Source of the DNA: Onishia taeanensis | Lineage (GTDB): Bacteria; Pseudomonadota; Gammaproteobacteria; Pseudomonadales; Halomonadaceae | DNA: 64,000 nt | Reading direction: 5' to 3' | NCBI RefSeq assembly: GCF_900100755.1 | Contig: NZ_FNCI01000008.1 | Coordinates: forward strand, 26,861 to 90,860 | Shown: piece by piece, positions 49,634-57,661 of the stretch | How the letters are laid out: each line of letters opens with the position of its first letter | Numbering within the stretch: the first letter of the stretch is position 1 | Translations under genes and position numbers: made by a program | Notes under the pieces: generated by a model | Seen by the model: only the letters and a program-made list of their open reading frames with translations | The model's database searches: none | What the model was told of the DNA's origin: nothing

Positions 49634-51842
49634 GGGATTCGCTCCTTGTAGCCGAGCGCTTGGCGGTGGCCGATGATTGGGCGCTGCGGCGACGCCAGGC
49701 GAAGTAGCGTTCGAGCCAGCCCAACAGACGCTCCGGCTTATGGGCATTCTTCCACACCCCGGCGCTGGCCTTGGCGGCCTCGGAGAAGGTCGGGTAGGGA
49801 TGGATGGTCCCCAACAGCTTGTTGAGGCCGATACCGTGGGTCATGGCCAGGGTGTACTCCCCCAGCAGCTCGCCGGCGCCGTGACCGACGATGCTGGCGC
49901 CGAGGATACGATCCTTGCCCGGCACCGTCAGCACCTTGATGAAGCCTTCGGTGTGCTGATCGGCGATCGCCCGATCGAGCTCCGAGAAGCCGTAGCGGGT
50001 CACTTCGACCTCCACGCCCTGAGCGGCGGCCTCACGCTCGTTGAGGCCAACCCTCGCCACCTCGGGATCGCAGAAGGTCACCGCCGGCAGGTTGCGATAG
50101 TCGACGGTAAAGCGCTTGAACTCGCCAAACAGCGCGTTGACCGTGGCGTGCCAGGCCTGATGGGCACTGGCATGGGTCAATTGGAAAGGCCCCGCCACGT
50201 CGCCACAGGCCCAGATGTTCGGATGCAAACTGCGCAGGGTGTCGTCGACATCGATGGTGCCGTTGGCACGAGGCAGCACGCCGAGCCCCTCGAGACCGAA
50301 GCCACTGACGTTGGCCTCCCGGCCCACCGCCACCAGCAGTTGATCGAAGACCAGGCGCTCGGTCTCTACACCCTGCGGGCCTTCGCGCTCGATGACCAGC
50401 ACCCGCCCGCTGTCGCCATGGCTCGGGCCCGGCTCGACCCTGACCGCCCGGGCACCCAGCGCCAGCCGCACGCCTTCGGCCTCGAACCGGCTCTCGACGA
50501 CCCGGGCGATATCCTGATCTTCCCGGGAAAGCAGCTGAGAGCCTCTCTCGACCAGGGTCACACGACTGCCCAGCCGGGCGAAGCTCTGGCCCAGCTCGCA
50601 GCCGATCGGCCCGCCACCCAGCACCACCAGGCGCTCGGGCAGTGCCTCGAGCTGCCAGAGGTTGTCGGACGTCAGCACATCGCGCTCTTCCAGGCCCTCG
50701 AGCTCGGGCACCCGCGGCCGGGCGCCGGTGGCGATGATCACATGGCGGGTGGTCAGCACCCGATCGCCGACCCGCACTTCCCAGGGCGTCTGCAGCCAGG
50801 CATCGCCGTGAATAACCTCGACGCCGAGGCCGCGATAGCGCTCCGGGCTGTCATGGGGCTCGACCTCCTCGATGGCGCGGTGAACGTGGCCCATCACGGC
50901 CGGGAAATCCACTTCGGGCTCGGCGGCCGACAGGCCAAAGCGCTGGGCGTCGCGCATGTCCTGAGCGAGGCGCGCCGAGCGAATCAGCGCCTTGGAGGGC
51001 ACGCAGCCGGTATTCAGGCAGTCGCCGCCCATCTTGTCGCGCTCGACAAGCGCCACCTTCGCCTTGACCGCCGCGCCGATATAGCTCGCCACCAGCCCGG
51101 CCGAGCCCGCGCCGATCACCACGATGTCATAGTCGTAGTGCCGGGGCTTGTCGTACTGGCGAGCAATACGGCGACGCTTGGCGATCTCCACGCCCCAGCG
51201 GGCCAGCCAGGGAAAGACACCGATCAGCGCGAAGGAGACCAGCAGCCCCGGGGACAATATCCCGCCCAGCGATTCGAGGGTTCCCAGCTCGCGGCCAGCA
51301 TTCACGAAGACGGCGGTGCCCGGCAGCATGCCCAGCTGGCTGACCCAATAGAAGGTGCGCAGGCGCATCCGGGTCAGGCCCATCACCAGGTTGATGACAA
51401 AGAACGGGAACAGCGGAATCAGGCGCAGCGTGAAGAGGTAGAAGGCCCCTTCCCGCTCGATGCCGCGGTTGATGCTGTCGAGCTGGCGGGAAAAGCGTCG
51501 TTCCAGCGGCGTGCGAGCCAGGGTACGCGCGATCAAAAAAGCGAGGCTCGCACCGATGGCACTGGCAAACGAAATGATCACCAGGCCAAGGCCGAGCCCG
51601 AATAGCGCCCCGCCGAGCAGGGTCAGCAGCGTGGCCCCTGGAAGCGATAAAGCGGCCATCGCCACGTAGATCGCAAAGAAGCCGCCGATCACCGTCAGCG
51701 GGTCCTCGGCAAGCCAGGCCTGGAATTGCGCCTGTTCGGCCTTGAGGGTATCCAGGGTCAAGAGTTCGTGGGCGCCGCTCAAGAAGAAAGCGCCGACCGC
51801 CAGGGCAATGAGGGCAAGAATGACGAGGCGTTGTCGGTTCAA
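49611..51842 (-). CDS. Fusion of a TVP38/DedA-like membrane domain and a flavin disulfide oxidoreductase
   Basis: The 743-aa product joins two proteins. Residues 1-225 form a SNARE-associated/TVP38 (DedA-like) membrane domain with helices at about 5-22, 48-108, 135-155 and 198-215, including FAIYVAMAALSLPGATLLTLLGGALFG-type sequence and LRLIPLFPFFVINLV. Residues 237-710 are a class I pyridine nucleotide-disulfide oxidoreductase with FAD site GAGSAG (244-249), redox cysteines C275 and C280 (CLNTGC), an NAD(P) site GGGPIG and a late HPYPTFSEA in place of the MerA/Lpd HxHPT. There is no HMA domain or C-terminal Cys pair, so it is not a mercuric reductase. It is first in a three-gene operon. Confidence 0.9.
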   Translation of the reverse strand: MNRQRLVILALIALAVGAFFLSGAHELLTLDTLKAEQAQFQAWLAEDPLTVIGGFFAIYVAMAALSLPGATLLTLLGGALFGLGLGLVIISFASAIGASLAFLIARTLARTPLERRFSRQLDSINRGIEREGAFYLFTLRLIPLFPFFVINLVMGLTRMRLRTFYWVSQLGMLPGTAVFVNAGRELGTLESLGGILSPGLLVSFALIGVFPWLARWGVEIAKRRRIARQYDKPRHYDYDIVVIGAGSAGLVASYIGAAVKAKVALVERDKMGGDCLNTGCVPSKALIRSARLAQDMRDAQRFGLSAAEPEVDFPAVMGHVHRAIEEVEPHDSPERYRGLGVEVIHGDAWLQTPWEVRVGDRVLTTRHVIIATGARPRVPELEGLEERDVLTSDNLWQLEALPERLVVLGGGPIGCELGQSFARLGSRVTLVERGSQLLSREDQDIARVVESRFEAEGVRLALGARAVRVEPGPSHGDSGRVLVIEREGPQGVETERLVFDQLLVAVGREANVSGFGLEGLGVLPRANGTIDVDDTLRSLHPNIWACGDVAGPFQLTHASAHQAWHATVNALFGEFKRFTVDYRNLPAVTFCDPEVARVGLNEREAAAQGVEVEVTRYGFSELDRAIADQHTEGFIKVLTVPGKDRILGASIVGHGAGELLGEYTLAMTHGIGLNKLLGTIHPYPTFSEAAKASAGVWKNAHKPERLLGWLERYFAWRRRSAQSSATAKRSATRSESHARSLDQ

Positions 51843-52168
51843 CGGATATACTCCTTAAATGACGGATGCGGCAGCGACTCGGAACCGGTCATACCCATTT
51901 GAGTCGCACGCCGGGATGCTTCCTTACAGACCCGAAGCGGGATCTTTCATTCCGTGCCGATCGAAAGCTACGCCGAAGACCTGAGAGCGGGCGCCCGGCT
52001 TTGGGGCCTTGCCTTCAAGCGAGTCTTCAAGCCCGCCTTCAAGTGCGTCTTCAAGCATGAGTTTGGCGCGAGACCGGGAACCCTAGGCTCAACTTCTTAT
52101 CCAACTGTCATCCCAGCTTTCAGGTTCCATCCAAGCCACTCGGGATTGCCAACACATCGGGAGTGATC
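51843..52168. other. Intergenic region with a 12-bp tandem repeat
   Basis: Apart from four 12-bp units at 52011-52058 nothing is recognised. An open frame at 51954-52166 reads through the repeat as FK-rich peptide, but it has no ribosome binding site and is probably not a gene. The region must hold divergent promoters for the fusion operon and msrA. Confidence 0.55.
52011..52058. repeat. 12-bp tandem repeat array upstream of msrA
   Basis: Four units run head to tail: gccttcaagcga, gtcttcaagccc, gccttcaagtgc, gtcttcaagcat. The core CTTCAAG is invariant. Confidence 0.85.
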
Positions 52169-52837
52169 ATGGTCCAAGACTCACATCTTGCTACACGCTT
52201 CGCTTTCCTGGCCACGCATCGCTGGTTCAGGGTCCTGCCCATTGCCCTCGCCCTTGGCGCCTCGGCAGACGCACTCGCCGCCGACCCCAAGGAAGCCGTC
52301 TTCGCCGGCGGTTGCTTCTGGTGCATGGAAGAGGCCTTCGACAAGGTGCCGGGGGTCCTCAAGACCACCTCAGGCTACAGTGGCGGCAGCGCCGATACCG
52401 CGACCTACCCGCAGGTCTCTGCCGGGCAGACCGATCATGCCGAAGTGGTAGAGGTAGAATATGACCCGGACGAGGTCAGCTATGATCAGCTGCTCAACGT
52501 ATTCTGGCGCAACATCGACCCCTTCGCCGTCGATCGCCAGTTCTGCGATGCCGGTACCTCATACCGCAGCGCCATCTTCCCTATGGATGACCAGCAAAGC
52601 GCCTTGGCCAAGGCCAGTCTCGACGAGATGCAGGCCCGCTTCGAGCGCGACATCGCCACCCAGATCGAAACCTTCAAGGCTTTCTATCCCGCCGAGGATT
52701 ACCACCAGAACTACTACAAGACCAACAGCCTGAGATACAACTTCTACAAGTCTGCCTGCGGACGAGTCGACCGCCTCGAAGAAGTCTGGGGCGATGAAGC
52801 CGGCACCCAGGGTGCGCTCAGCGCTCAGGCGCAATAA
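52169..52837 (+). CDS. msrA: Exported peptide-methionine (S)-S-oxide reductase MsrA
   Basis: MsrA reduces the S epimer of methionine sulfoxide. The catalytic motif GCFWC places C49 and C52, and family segments TSGYSGGSADTATYPQVSAGQTDHAEVVEV, FWRNIDPF and EDYHQNYYK are intact. Unlike the usual cytoplasmic enzyme it has an N-terminal signal peptide (basic start, hydrophobic VLPIALALGASADALA, cleavage near 37-38), so it should work in the periplasm. The 222-aa precursor starts at an ATG with GGGAG five bases upstream. Its 3' end overlaps the convergent transporter gene by 20 bp. Confidence 0.93.
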   Translation: MVQDSHLATRFAFLATHRWFRVLPIALALGASADALAADPKEAVFAGGCFWCMEEAFDKVPGVLKTTSGYSGGSADTATYPQVSAGQTDHAEVVEVEYDPDEVSYDQLLNVFWRNIDPFAVDRQFCDAGTSYRSAIFPMDDQQSALAKASLDEMQARFERDIATQIETFKAFYPAEDYHQNYYKTNSLRYNFYKSACGRVDRLEEVWGDEAGTQGALSAQAQ

Positions 52838-54017
52838 CCGACCTTCCACCCCGTCGCCACAGCCAGACGCTGAGGGCGAGCGTTATCAGAAGGACCAGCT
52901 CGGCGGCCAGGATGACCCCTCCCCAGCCGCCGAACTGCCAGAACGGCTCCAGGTAAAAGCCCCCCAGGCTCGCCCCCAGATAGTAGAACACCAGATAGAG
53001 TGCCGTGGCGGTGCCCCGGGCTCGCTTAGCGTTGCGCCCGACCCAGCCCGATGCCGTCGCATGGCACAGAAAGAAGCCAAAGGCGCTGATCGTTAGCCCG
53101 ACCACGATCACCCAGAGCCCGTCGCCCAGGGTGACAAGACTTCCCAGCATGAAGATGCCAATGCCCGCCATCATGCACAGCGGCGATGCCCAGCGCTGCG
53201 ACAGCCGCCCCGACCATGCCGAGCCCAGGGTGCCGCCTAGATAGGTCAGAAACAGCATACCCAGCCACTGAGAACCCAGCCCGAAGGGCGCCGCGCTCAA
53301 CCGGAAGGTGATATAGCTGTATTGGTTGATGAACACCATGAAATTCAGGCCGCCGATCAGGCAGGCCACCAGCAGTACCGGGGTGTTCAGATGGCCCTTG
53401 ATGCCGGAAAGCGCCTCGGCCAGGCAAAAGCGCCCCGGGGTGAAGTGCCGCGCCGGCGGCAGCAGTCGCCAGAATATCGCCGCCCCGACCAAGCTGATGG
53501 TGCCGACCACCAGAAAGCTCAACGACCAGCCTCCGACCTCGCCGGCCCAGCCGCCCATCACCCGGCCGCCGATGCCGCCAAGGCTATTGGCGCTGATGTA
53601 GAGCCCCACGGCCAGCATCATTGCCTGGGGCTCGAACTCGTCGCTCATCCAGGCCACGGCGACCGCCGGCAGGCCGGCAAGCACCAGCCCCTGCAGCAAA
53701 CGCAGCCCCAACAGCCCGGCAAAGCTGGGCACCAGGGCGATCGCCAGCGAGCAGAGCGCGACCAGCAGCAGGCTGACCCGCATGATGGTGCCCCGCCCCA
53801 GGGCGTCGGATAGCGTGCCGTAGATCAGCAGCGACGCGGCCAGCGCAAGGCTCGGGCAGGACATGACCAAGCTTGCCATCAGCGTCGAGACGCCGAAGGT
53901 GTTGCGCAGCTCCGGCAGCAGCGGCTGCGGGGCATAAAGATTGATGAAGACGATGAAAGAGCCCAGGCAAAGTGCCAGGGTGGCTCGCCACCAGTCGCGA
54001 GTGTGAGCCTGAATCAT
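52818..54017 (-). CDS. MFS transporter, YnfM-like
   Basis: A 399-aa inner-membrane protein with about twelve hydrophobic helices, resembling the YnfM/arabinose-efflux-like drug:H+ antiporter group. The loop motif GTLSDALGRG after helix 2 is the MFS motif A equivalent, and a second-half copy (SGRLSQRWA) sits after helix 8. It begins MIQAHTRDWWRATLALCLGSFIVF. The substrate is unknown. Stop codons of this gene and msrA lie within each other's coding sequence (20-bp tail overlap). Confidence 0.88.
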   Translation of the reverse strand: MIQAHTRDWWRATLALCLGSFIVFINLYAPQPLLPELRNTFGVSTLMASLVMSCPSLALAASLLIYGTLSDALGRGTIMRVSLLLVALCSLAIALVPSFAGLLGLRLLQGLVLAGLPAVAVAWMSDEFEPQAMMLAVGLYISANSLGGIGGRVMGGWAGEVGGWSLSFLVVGTISLVGAAIFWRLLPPARHFTPGRFCLAEALSGIKGHLNTPVLLVACLIGGLNFMVFINQYSYITFRLSAAPFGLGSQWLGMLFLTYLGGTLGSAWSGRLSQRWASPLCMMAGIGIFMLGSLVTLGDGLWVIVVGLTISAFGFFLCHATASGWVGRNAKRARGTATALYLVFYYLGASLGGFYLEPFWQFGGWGGVILAAELVLLITLALSVWLWRRGGRSVIAPER

Positions 54018-54072
54018 AAGGGATCAGTCATATGGCATCCGAAGATGTCGGGCCCGCCTAAGCGGGCTCGGT

Positions 54073-54681
54073 TCAGCCGCTGCTGGCCAGAAGCGCCCGC
54101 TGAGCGAGCTGCGTCGGCGCCAGCGGCCGGCGCGCCTGCCAGAAATAGCGACGCCAGTAGCTGTTGTCGAGGCGTGAAAGGGCAACGCCCTGGGACGACG
54201 ATGCATGCAGGAAGAAACCGTCACCGACATAGATGCCGGCATGGCGATAGCTCCCCGGCGGACGGAAGAACACCAGGTCACCGGCCTTGAGATTGCCGCG
54301 CTCGACGCGCCGCCCCTGATGCACCTGCTGCGAGGTGGTGCGGGGCAGCTCGGTTTCGAAACGCTCACGGAAGATGGTCTGGATCAGCGCCGAGCAGTCG
54401 ATGCCATGCCGGCTCTGCCCGCCCAGCCGATAGGGCGTGCCCAGCCAGCGCTCGTGCTCTTCCAGCAAGGCATCCCGGATCACCTCGCGACTCGGGTGGC
54501 GCAGCTCCTGGTGGTCGAGCAGCGGGTTATCCACCGGTGACATGGGGCCGCGGGAGAGTCCCGGCAACTGCATGGCAAAATAATCCGGCGGCACCTCGGA
54601 GGCTGGCGGTGGCGACGTCGCACAGCCCGCAAGCCCGGCTAGCAGCGCCAAAAGCACTGTCGTAACGGCAATCCGCGACAT
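54073..54681 (-). CDS. NlpC/P60 peptidoglycan hydrolase lipoprotein
   Basis: The 202-aa precursor has a lipobox LAGC (C20) and a C-terminal NlpC/P60 cysteine peptidase domain with the triad C96 (GIDCSAL), H147 (RHAGIYVG) and H159 (FLHASSS). It resembles MepS/Spr and NlpC, which cut stem-peptide crosslinks in the cell wall. Residues 21-70 form a Pro-rich spacer ending in HPSREVIRDAL. Ala follows the lipidated Cys, predicting the outer membrane. AGGAGGAGG precedes the ATG. It lies 55 bp downstream of nothing co-directional except the distant DUF1266 gene. Confidence 0.92.
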   Translation of the reverse strand: MSRIAVTTVLLALLAGLAGCATSPPPASEVPPDYFAMQLPGLSRGPMSPVDNPLLDHQELRHPSREVIRDALLEEHERWLGTPYRLGGQSRHGIDCSALIQTIFRERFETELPRTTSQQVHQGRRVERGNLKAGDLVFFRPPGSYRHAGIYVGDGFFLHASSSQGVALSRLDNSYWRRYFWQARRPLAPTQLAQRALLASSG

Positions 54682-54890
54682 CGCGCTGACCTCCTCCTAG
54701 TGGTCCGGACTTCGCCGCGGCGACTCCGAGTGAAAAGGTTGACGAGCCCTGGCAACTAGCAGGGCAATGGCAAGCAAAACAAGCATGATAGCGACAGACG
54801 GCGGGTATGACGAGCCCTGACGGCCCGGCCCACGGGCAACAGGCCCTCTTCAGCGCCCCTGGCCAGTGCCTGCTCCCCTAGTATTCAACC

Positions 54891-57368
54891 CTAATGCAGG
54901 GTGCGCGCATCCCCCGGCAGCGTATCAATATGCATCGGCGCCCAGTGGCGCGGGCGGGCGCCGGGGAAATCCAGGCTCGCCCAAGGGCCGGCCAGCGGCG
55001 GCGCCCCGGTCAGCCAGCTTATCAGCGCCTCACGGAAGCTCGACAGAAACGCCTTGCGTTCATCGGTCTCGCCCATGAAGAACGAAAAGCCGGCATAAAG
55101 CCCACGGGCGTAGGCCTGCCAGCCCGGATAATGCTGAGCGGCAAGCGTTGACGCCCGATCGAGGGCGGCACTGAACTGCGCTTCGCTCAGCCAGGTCAAC
55201 TGGCGCCCGGCAATCGCCAGGTCCACGGCCTGGGCGATATCCCAGGCGGCCATATCGAAGGCATTGCAGCCGGCATCGTTGTCGCGCACCCGCTTCAAGC
55301 GCAGCAGATGGTTGCGCTCCTCCTCGCTGCAGTCATCGCTCTCGAGGATCTCGATCTCGGCCTTGAGCCGCGCGGCATTGAGGGTATAAGGCGCATAGTT
55401 GATCTGGTATTCCTGGCGATCGCCAACCGTCAGCAGGTAATCGAGAAACTCCCTGAGCGCCTCGCCGTCCTGCAGGGCGTAATGGCCATCGATCCACTCC
55501 CGAATGGCCTCCACCTCGCGATCGCTCTCCGGCAGAGGCTCACTCCAGGCACCGCCGTTGAGGGGGCCGACCAGAGCCAGGGCGGTAAAGCGTGGCAGGC
55601 TGAGCCGCGGGCCCGGCTCCTGCCAGCTGGCCCCTGCCTGCCAGTCGAGCCAGTGAAAGGGGCTGCCAGGGTCGTCGCGGTGCCAACGAATCTCGTGGGC
55701 CAACGAGACCGGCGTGCTTTGCTCCAGCGGCGGCTCGGGCAGCGCGGTTTCCCAGCAGGCCCAGGCATTGAGCAACCGGCGCGCATCCGGATAGAAGTGG
55801 CAGAGCACCCCGCGCAGCGATTCAGCCAGGCGTGACAGGCCTTCGGCCTCGAACTCCTCGCTGTCGTCGGCCATCTGCAGGTAGAAGGCATATTTTTCGG
55901 CCATGTGAATGGTGGCCGAAAAACGGCTGCAACCGCGTAGCGCGTCGCGCTTGGCAATCCCGTCTGCGGCGGGCTGACCGAAGGGCGTGGTCAAGCTCGG
56001 CAAGGCCCCATGATCGGCGTCAGCGGCCAATTGATTGAGGTGGTGCGCCTGCGCCGGCAACCAGTAGCGGGCAAGCCCGGCCACGCCGTCATCCGGATAG
56101 AGGCCGAGCACTTCCTGAAGATAGTGACGCGCCTCCTTGCGGATCGGCTCGGAGACCGTGAACGCCGGGCCCTGGCGCATCAAGAGTTCGGGCTCGCGGA
56201 TCGATGCCAGCGCCAGCACCCAATGACGGGCGTCGGCGCGCCAGGCCCGCATCGCCCGGCGTGAGGCGTCGAGACAGTCCGGGTCCTGAAGCGTCGCCAG
56301 CGGCTCCCGCCAGGGGCTGGCCGATGACTGCAAGAGCAGCCCCCAGTCGCGGTTGAGGTCGCCTACGCTATCGCGCCCCTCGAAGAGGCTGCGGCCGCGC
56401 TGATAGGCGGTCACCATCGCTACCCAGTCGCTGTAGCGGCGCGTGATCAAGTCCAGGGCGTGGTGAGCAAAGGCCTGCGCCTCGGCCTGGTCGAGCCAGC
56501 CAAGCGCCAGGCCGCTATAGGCCAGGTCGACCAGCCGCAACCAATCCCAGGCCGCCCATTCCAGGGTTTCGCCGCGCTCGAGAAAGCCCAGCAATACCTT
56601 GCCGGAGGCCATCGCGTCGCCCGTCTGCCCGGCGAGCCAAGCCTCACGTTGCCCGCGGGAGGCCTCGAGCAGCCGGTTGGCATCCAGATCCCAGGCATAG
56701 CGATCGCCCTGGCCGGCCAGCCACAGTAAGAGGCGCACTAGGCCAGCGCGATCACTGATCTGCCACTCCTTGGCGAGAAAGGCACGGGCCTGGGGGGCGT
56801 CCAGGGCCTCATCGGCATCGCTCACCAGCAGGGGGGCAAAAGCGGCGCGCAGCCGCCAGGCCTGGTCGCCGGCAGACGACGGCCATAGCGGCGCCCGGCG
56901 GCGGCGCCTAACGGTCTCAGCGAGCAGCTCCCAGGTAATGCCGGCCCCTTCATGCTCCAGGGACGACAGGGCCGCACAGGCCTCCAGGAAGCCGTCGTCC
57001 CCCCGCTCCCAGTCCAGCGCACTGCGGGCCTGGCGCAGCACGGCCAACCAGTCCTCGAGACTGTTGCAGTGCGCGCAGATGTCAGTGGCGATACGAGCTA
57101 CCCAGGCATGCGCCTGCTCGGCGGGCAGCCAGCCGGCTGCCGTCGCTAGCGCCAGCAGTTCCAGGCTTTCCAGATGGCCGAGGGGGTTCACGTTGCCGGG
57201 CGAAAAGGCCTCGATCAGCCGCCAGCCCAGCTCGCCGCGATCCGTCACCTCCATGTCGGCCAGCCGCTGAACCGCCAGATCCGGTTCCACGGCCGTCGGG
57301 TCGGGCGAAAAGGCCCAGTCGCACAGCACCAGTTGTTGAGCCCACCAGGCACTCAGGGGATCGACCAA
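54891..57368 (-). CDS. Large DUF1266 (YbeU/YbeR-like) protein with internal repeats
   Basis: The 825-aa soluble, tryptophan-rich, helical product contains two good DUF1266-like modules, about 165-335 and 595-770. Each ends in the signature AAWDxxxxVDLAxxGxxxxWLxxAxA...W...AYxxGxSxFxG (274-331 and 708-766). A weaker third copy (about 70-122, AAGWLPAEQAHAW...DWLAVLRQARSALDW) lies at the N-terminus. DUF1266 proteins in E. coli (YbeU, YbeR) are single-module and of unknown function. The start MVDPLSAWWAQQ follows GGTGAGTCTTG-type sequence with a modest binding site. No partner gene is obvious; the next co-directional gene is the NlpC/P60 lipoprotein, 209 bp further on. Confidence 0.8.
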   Translation of the reverse strand: MVDPLSAWWAQQLVLCDWAFSPDPTAVEPDLAVQRLADMEVTDRGELGWRLIEAFSPGNVNPLGHLESLELLALATAAGWLPAEQAHAWVARIATDICAHCNSLEDWLAVLRQARSALDWERGDDGFLEACAALSSLEHEGAGITWELLAETVRRRRRAPLWPSSAGDQAWRLRAAFAPLLVSDADEALDAPQARAFLAKEWQISDRAGLVRLLLWLAGQGDRYAWDLDANRLLEASRGQREAWLAGQTGDAMASGKVLLGFLERGETLEWAAWDWLRLVDLAYSGLALGWLDQAEAQAFAHHALDLITRRYSDWVAMVTAYQRGRSLFEGRDSVGDLNRDWGLLLQSSASPWREPLATLQDPDCLDASRRAMRAWRADARHWVLALASIREPELLMRQGPAFTVSEPIRKEARHYLQEVLGLYPDDGVAGLARYWLPAQAHHLNQLAADADHGALPSLTTPFGQPAADGIAKRDALRGCSRFSATIHMAEKYAFYLQMADDSEEFEAEGLSRLAESLRGVLCHFYPDARRLLNAWACWETALPEPPLEQSTPVSLAHEIRWHRDDPGSPFHWLDWQAGASWQEPGPRLSLPRFTALALVGPLNGGAWSEPLPESDREVEAIREWIDGHYALQDGEALREFLDYLLTVGDRQEYQINYAPYTLNAARLKAEIEILESDDCSEEERNHLLRLKRVRDNDAGCNAFDMAAWDIAQAVDLAIAGRQLTWLSEAQFSAALDRASTLAAQHYPGWQAYARGLYAGFSFFMGETDERKAFLSSFREALISWLTGAPPLAGPWASLDFPGARPRHWAPMHIDTLPGDARTLH

Positions 57369-57661
57369 GACTCACCTCACCACGCGCAGCTTGTCATCAA
57401 GACAACCATAGGAATTTTTGGCGCCTAGTTTAGCGGAAACTGGGGGCTTCGCCGATGCCTAGCTTGCAGAGTCACGACATGCATCAGCAGAAAAGCCGGC
57501 CCATAGCGCCCATCCATATGATTCTTAAAGGGCTGAACCTCTCCCTTGAGACCGGCGTGTAGTAGGCCTTGACGAAGCATCTCGATAAGGCTTGGCGGAT
57601 TGTTTTAAATAATGCACACTCGTTGAAAATGATGACAACACTCCCTGGAGGCCTGTCGACG
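57369..57661. other. Divergent region between the DUF1266 gene and gabD
   Basis: A short inverted repeat TTGTC-ATCAA-GACAA lies near 57393-57407, and an AT-rich stretch TTGTTTTAAATAATG near 57600. No regulator gene adjoins gabD, and no promoter pair could be fixed. Confidence 0.45.

Noticed and set aside
49677-51605. 642-codon plus-strand open frame opposite the DedA-oxidoreductase fusion
   Set aside because: Antisense shadow rich in His/Gln/Gly; the minus-strand protein has clear domains and motifs.
49611-51842. Mercuric reductase
   Set aside because: The oxidoreductase half lacks an HMA domain and the C-terminal paired cysteines, has a membrane domain instead, and no mer genes adjoin.
51954-52166. 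70-codon open frame with FK-rich repeats upstream of msrA
   Set aside because: It is read through a 12-bp tandem repeat, has no ribosome binding site and ends at the msrA leader.
57580-57620. Possible sigma54 promoter (TTGGCGGATTGTTTT) upstream of gabD
   Set aside because: The -12 GC is missing, so it does not fit the consensus.
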